In this document: one piece after another, positions 60,542 through 64,000 of the stretch | Layout of the letters: each line of letters starts with the position of its first letter | Numbering within the stretch: the stretch's first letter is position 1 | Origin: Mycolicibacterium grossiae | GTDB lineage: Bacteria > Actinomycetota > Actinomycetes > Mycobacteriales > Mycobacteriaceae | Length of the DNA: 64,000 bases | Direction of reading: 5' to 3' | Assembly (NCBI RefSeq): GCF_008329645.1 | Contig: NZ_CP043474.1 | Coordinates: 5,270,001 to 5,334,000, forward strand | Position numbers and translations under genes: made by a program | Notes under the pieces: model-generated | Database searches by the model: none | What the model was told of the DNA's origin: nothing | What the model saw: the letters and a program-made list of their open reading frames with translations, nothing else

Positions 60542-62284
60542 ATGCTCTGGGCGCTGGTGCGGCGGTTCGTGCAGCCCTACCGGGGCCTGCTCACCGTCGT
60601 CGCGGCGCTGCAGGTGGTGAGCACCGTGGCGTCGCTGTACCTGCCGACCATCAACGCGGCGATCATCGACGACGGCGTCGCCGTCGGGAACACCGGCCTG
60701 ATCGTCGAACTGGGCGCGGTGATGCTCGGCGTCACGGCCCTGCAGGTTGTGTGCGCCGTCGGGGCGGTGTTCTTCGGCTCGCGGGCCGGAATGGGTTTCG
60801 GCCGCGACCTGCGCTCGGCGATCTTCCACCACGTCACCGGACTCTCGGCCGAGGAGACGTCCCGCTTCGGCAAGGCCTCGCTGCTCACCAGGACCACCAA
60901 CGACGTCCAGCAGATCCAGGTGCTGGTGCAGCTGACGTGCACGACGCTGGTCACCGCCCCCATCACCAGCGTCGGCGGCATCGCCATGGCGCTGCACCTC
61001 GACGCCGGGCTGTCCTGGCTCCTGCTGGTCAGCCTGCCCGTCCTGGCGGGGGCCAACTACCTGATCGTCGCCCGGCTGCTGCCGCTGTTCCGCGCCCTGC
61101 AGGGACTCATCGACGGCATCAACCGGGTACTGCGCGAACAACTCTCGGGCATCCGAGTGGTCCGCGCGTTCGCCCGCGAGCCGGTGGAGATCGCTCGCTT
61201 CGCCGCGGCGAACCAGACGCTGTCGAACACCGCGCTCGAGGTCGGCCGGTGGCAGGCGCTCATGCTGCCGGTCACGACACTCGTCATCAACGTCTCCAGC
61301 GTCGCGCTCATCTGGTTCGGTGGCGCGCGCATCGACGCCGGGCAGATGCAGGTCGGCGCACTGATCGCGTTCCTCTCCTACTTCATGCAGATCCTGATGT
61401 CGGTCCTGATGGTCACGTTCGTGCTGGCGATCCTGCCGCGTGCGTCGGTGTGCGCCGAGCGCATCACCGAGGTGCTCTCCACGACGGCGGCGATCGCCAG
61501 CCCCGCCTCGCCGCGGTGCCCGGCGACGCGGTCCGGCCGGGTCGAGCTGGACGGTGTCGCGTTCCGCCATCCCGGCGCGGATCGGCCGGTGCTGCAAAAC
61601 GTCTCGTTCACGGCGGAGCCCGGCACCACCACCGCGATCGTCGGATCGACCGGGTCGGGCAAGTCGACGCTGGTGTCGCTGATATGCCGCCTCTTCGACG
61701 TGACCGACGGCGCCGTGCGGCTCGACGGAGTCGACGTGCGCGATTACGACACCGAGGTGCTGTGGTCGTCGCTCGGCCTGGTGCCGCAACGCGGCTACCT
61801 GTTCTCCGGGACCGTTGCGGACAACCTGCGCTACGGCAAGGACGATGCCACCGCTGAGGAGATGTGGGACGCGCTGCGGGTCGCCGCTGCCGCCGACTTC
61901 GTCGCCGCCCATCCCGAGGGGCTCGCGATGCCCGTCGCGCAGGGCGGCATCAACCTCTCCGGCGGACAGCGGCAGCGGCTGGCGATCGCCCGCGCGGTGA
62001 TCCGCCGGCCGCTGGTGTACCTGTTCGACGACGCGTTCTCCGCGCTCGACGTGCGAACCGACGCCCGGGTGCGCGAGGCGCTGGCCGAGGTGTCGGCCGA
62101 CGCGACGGTGCTGGTGGTCTCGCAGCGCGTCTCCACGATCAGCAGCGCCGAGAAGATCGTGGTGCTCGACGACGGCGTCGTCGTGGGCGTCGGCACGCAC
62201 GCGTCGCTGCTGGCACGCTGCGAGGTGTACGCCGAGATCGTCGACTCCCAGTCCACCGGCGCCGCGGCCGGAGACGTCCGGTGA
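60542..62284 (+). CDS. ABC exporter half (ABCB type)
   Basis: 580 aa: six-helix exporter domain (about 15-310) and ATPase domain with Walker A VGSTGSGKST, signature INLSGGQRQRLA, Walker B LVYLFDDAFSALD (D instead of the usual catalytic E after Walker B: FDD). The replacement implies a degenerate ATPase site, common in heterodimeric exporters. Corresponds to Rv1273c. ATG 60542 is chosen; a GTG 18 nt upstream is possible. It is coupled to the next half (GTGA). Confidence 0.92.
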   Translation: MLWALVRRFVQPYRGLLTVVAALQVVSTVASLYLPTINAAIIDDGVAVGNTGLIVELGAVMLGVTALQVVCAVGAVFFGSRAGMGFGRDLRSAIFHHVTGLSAEETSRFGKASLLTRTTNDVQQIQVLVQLTCTTLVTAPITSVGGIAMALHLDAGLSWLLLVSLPVLAGANYLIVARLLPLFRALQGLIDGINRVLREQLSGIRVVRAFAREPVEIARFAAANQTLSNTALEVGRWQALMLPVTTLVINVSSVALIWFGGARIDAGQMQVGALIAFLSYFMQILMSVLMVTFVLAILPRASVCAERITEVLSTTAAIASPASPRCPATRSGRVELDGVAFRHPGADRPVLQNVSFTAEPGTTTAIVGSTGSGKSTLVSLICRLFDVTDGAVRLDGVDVRDYDTEVLWSSLGLVPQRGYLFSGTVADNLRYGKDDATAEEMWDALRVAAAADFVAAHPEGLAMPVAQGGINLSGGQRQRLAIARAVIRRPLVYLFDDAFSALDVRTDARVREALAEVSADATVLVVSQRVSTISSAEKIVVLDDGVVVGVGTHASLLARCEVYAEIVDSQSTGAAAGDVR

Positions 62285-64000
62285 CACGGCCGATGCGCGC
62301 GATGCAGCTCCCGCCGGAGCGCACCCGCGACTTCCGCGGCACCGCCGTCCGCCTGGTGAAACGGCTGACGCCGCAACGGGTTACGACGGCGGCGGTGTTG
62401 CTGCTCGGCGTCGCGGGCATCGCGATCGGCGTGATCGGGCCCCGGGTCCTCGGCCATGCCACCGATCTGTTGTTCAACGGCGTCATCGGACGCCAATTGC
62501 CGGCCGGCCTCACCAAGGAGCAGGCCGTCGAGGCGGCGCGGGCGCGCGGCGACGGCACGTTCGCCGACCTGCTATCCGGGATGGACGTGGTCCCCGGCCG
62601 GGGAGTCGACGTCGACGCCGTGGGCCGCACGCTGCTGCTGGCGCTGGGTCTCTACCTGGTGGCCGCCCTGCTCGTCTGGCTGCAGGCGCGGCTGCTCAAC
62701 GTCACCGTGCAACGCACCATGGTGGCGCTGCGTGCCGACGTGGAGGCCAAGGTGCACCGGCTTCCGTTGTCGTACTTCGACACCCGGCAGCGCGGCGAGG
62801 TCCTCAGCCGGGTGACCAACGACGTCGACAACATCGGGTCGTCGCTGTCGATGACCATCGCCCAGCTGCTGACGTCCGTGCTGACCGTGGTGGCGGTGCT
62901 GGTGATGATGCTGACCATCTCGCCGCTGCTGACCGGGATCACCGTGCTGGTGGTGCCGCTGTCGCTGTGGGCCACCCGGACCGTCGCGCGCCGCTCGCAG
63001 CGCGCCTTCGTCGCGCAGTGGCGCAACACCGGCCGGCTCAACGCCCACATCGAGGAGACCTACAGCGGGTTCACGGTGGTGAAGACCTTCGGTCACCGCG
63101 CACTGGCCGAAGAACGGTTCCGCGACCTCAACGACGACGTCTATCAGGCGAGCTTCGGCGCCCAGTTCCTGTCCGGGCTGGTGTCGCCGGTGACGACGTT
63201 CATCGGCAACGTCAGCTACGTCGCGGTCGCGGTGGTCGGCGGGCTGCAGGTGGCCGGCGGCCAGATCACGCTGGGCAGCATCCAGGCATTCATCCAGTAC
63301 GTCCGCCAGTTCAACCAGCCGCTGACGCAGGTCGCCGCGATGTACAACACGATGCAGTCCGGCATCGCCAGCGCCGAGCGCGTCTTCGACCTGCTCGACG
63401 CCGACGAGGAGCCCGCCGACCCGCCCGCGGGCGCGGTGGCCGCCGACCGCGGCCCCGGTCGCGTCGAGTTCGTCGGCGTGGGTTTCGGCTACCGCCCGGG
63501 CACGCCGGTGCTCCACGACCTGTCGCTGGTCGCGGAGCCGGGTGACACCGTCGCGATCGTTGGGCCGACCGGCGCCGGCAAGACGACGCTGGTGAACCTG
63601 CTCATGCGGTTCTACGACGTCGACGCCGGCCGCATCCTCATCGACGGCGTCGACATCACCACGATGAGCCGCCACGCACTGCGCTCCCAGATCGGCATGG
63701 TGCTGCAGGACACCTGGCTGTTCGGCGGCACGATCTACGACAACATCGCCTACGGCAGGCCGGACGCCTCCGAGGACGAGGTGCTCGCCGCGGCGCGCGC
63801 CGCGCACGTCGACCCCTTCGTCCGGACGCTGCCCGACGGCTACGCCACGGTGATCGACGACGACGGCGGCAACGTCAGCGCCGGCGAGAAGCAGCTGATC
63901 ACCATCGCCCGGGCGATCCTGGCACGCCCGCGGCTGCTGATCCTCGACGAGGCGACCAGCTCGGTGGACACCCGCACCGAGTCCCTCGTGCAGCAGGCCA
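62281..64000 (+). CDS. ABC exporter half, partial (runs off window)
   Basis: 573 codons visible. GTG 62281 overlaps the previous stop. An N-terminal ~100-residue section includes an insertion between the first two helices (about 60-105), then the exporter domain and ATPase with Walker A VGPTGAGKTT, signature VSAGEKQLI and Walker B LLILDEATSSVD (canonical catalytic E). It is the active partner of the upstream half, as Rv1272c is for Rv1273c. Confidence 0.92.
   Translation, partial: MTRPMRAMQLPPERTRDFRGTAVRLVKRLTPQRVTTAAVLLLGVAGIAIGVIGPRVLGHATDLLFNGVIGRQLPAGLTKEQAVEAARARGDGTFADLLSGMDVVPGRGVDVDAVGRTLLLALGLYLVAALLVWLQARLLNVTVQRTMVALRADVEAKVHRLPLSYFDTRQRGEVLSRVTNDVDNIGSSLSMTIAQLLTSVLTVVAVLVMMLTISPLLTGITVLVVPLSLWATRTVARRSQRAFVAQWRNTGRLNAHIEETYSGFTVVKTFGHRALAEERFRDLNDDVYQASFGAQFLSGLVSPVTTFIGNVSYVAVAVVGGLQVAGGQITLGSIQAFIQYVRQFNQPLTQVAAMYNTMQSGIASAERVFDLLDADEEPADPPAGAVAADRGPGRVEFVGVGFGYRPGTPVLHDLSLVAEPGDTVAIVGPTGAGKTTLVNLLMRFYDVDAGRILIDGVDITTMSRHALRSQIGMVLQDTWLFGGTIYDNIAYGRPDASEDEVLAAARAAHVDPFVRTLPDGYATVIDDDGGNVSAGEKQLITIARAILARPRLLILDEATSSVDTRTESLVQQA

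Noticed and set aside
1..64000. CRISPR arrays, rRNA genes, complete insertion sequences, riboswitches
   Set aside because: No regularly spaced repeats with unique spacers, no rRNA signature, no transposase and no recognisable aptamer core were found by reading.

Overview
The window is high-GC actinobacterial chromosome, most likely from a fast-growing Mycobacterium (Mycolicibacterium). The reasons are the gene order, which from memory runs in reverse parallel to the Mycobacterium tuberculosis Rv1272c-Rv1296 region, the DUF3558 lipoproteins LprB/LprC, an F420-type oxidoreductase, a DUF222/HNH protein, and many start codons placed 6-8 nt after a TANNNT-like -10 box (leaderless mRNAs). No database was searched; names rest on motifs and remembered families.

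Layout. 1-6661 (minus strand): argS-lysA-hom-thrC-thrB, an overlapping amino-acid operon. 6762-6834: tRNA-Arg(CCG). 6887-9379 (minus): an AT-richer two-gene accessory segment holding an EEP-superfamily nuclease and a large uracil-DNA-glycosylase-like protein. 9974-12502: a secreted 22-residue-repeat protein, a frameshifted lipase and a 58-aa helical protein. 12499-17603: a galactose module (galK, galT and a DeoR regulator facing an SSS symporter and a small membrane protein). 17684-25939: oxidoreductases, two two-component systems and a DUF4097 protein. 25946-34118: Rrf2 regulator, nitrilase-like hydrolase, FMN-binding and isochorismatase-like proteins, HNH protein, then the sulfate-activation operon cysD-cysNC-cysQ behind a beta-carbonic anhydrase. 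34185-42962: two GT39 glycosyltransferases around a GT2-GtrA protein, an OmpR-type two-component system and three small exported proteins. 43148-48641: oppBCDA peptide importer. 48628-56450: alpha/beta hydrolase, a DszC-like/DszA-like flavin pair and an SbcCD-like pair. 56556-64000: PepSY membrane protein, small membrane protein, SixA-like phosphatase, LprC, LprB and two heterodimeric ABC exporter halves; the second runs off the window end.

Themes. Sulfur handling recurs: CysD/CysNC/CysQ, a CymR-type Rrf2 protein lacking Fe-S cysteines, and organosulfur-type flavin enzymes. Envelope functions recur: GT39/GtrA, opp, lipoproteins and small exported proteins. The most interesting items are the glycosylase-like plus EEP nuclease pair beside the tRNA, a consensus promoter driving a 15-codon leaderless leader ORF that overlaps cysD, a similar 8-codon leader overlapping oppB, and two paralogous exported peptides sharing a GPAPLPxEEE tail.
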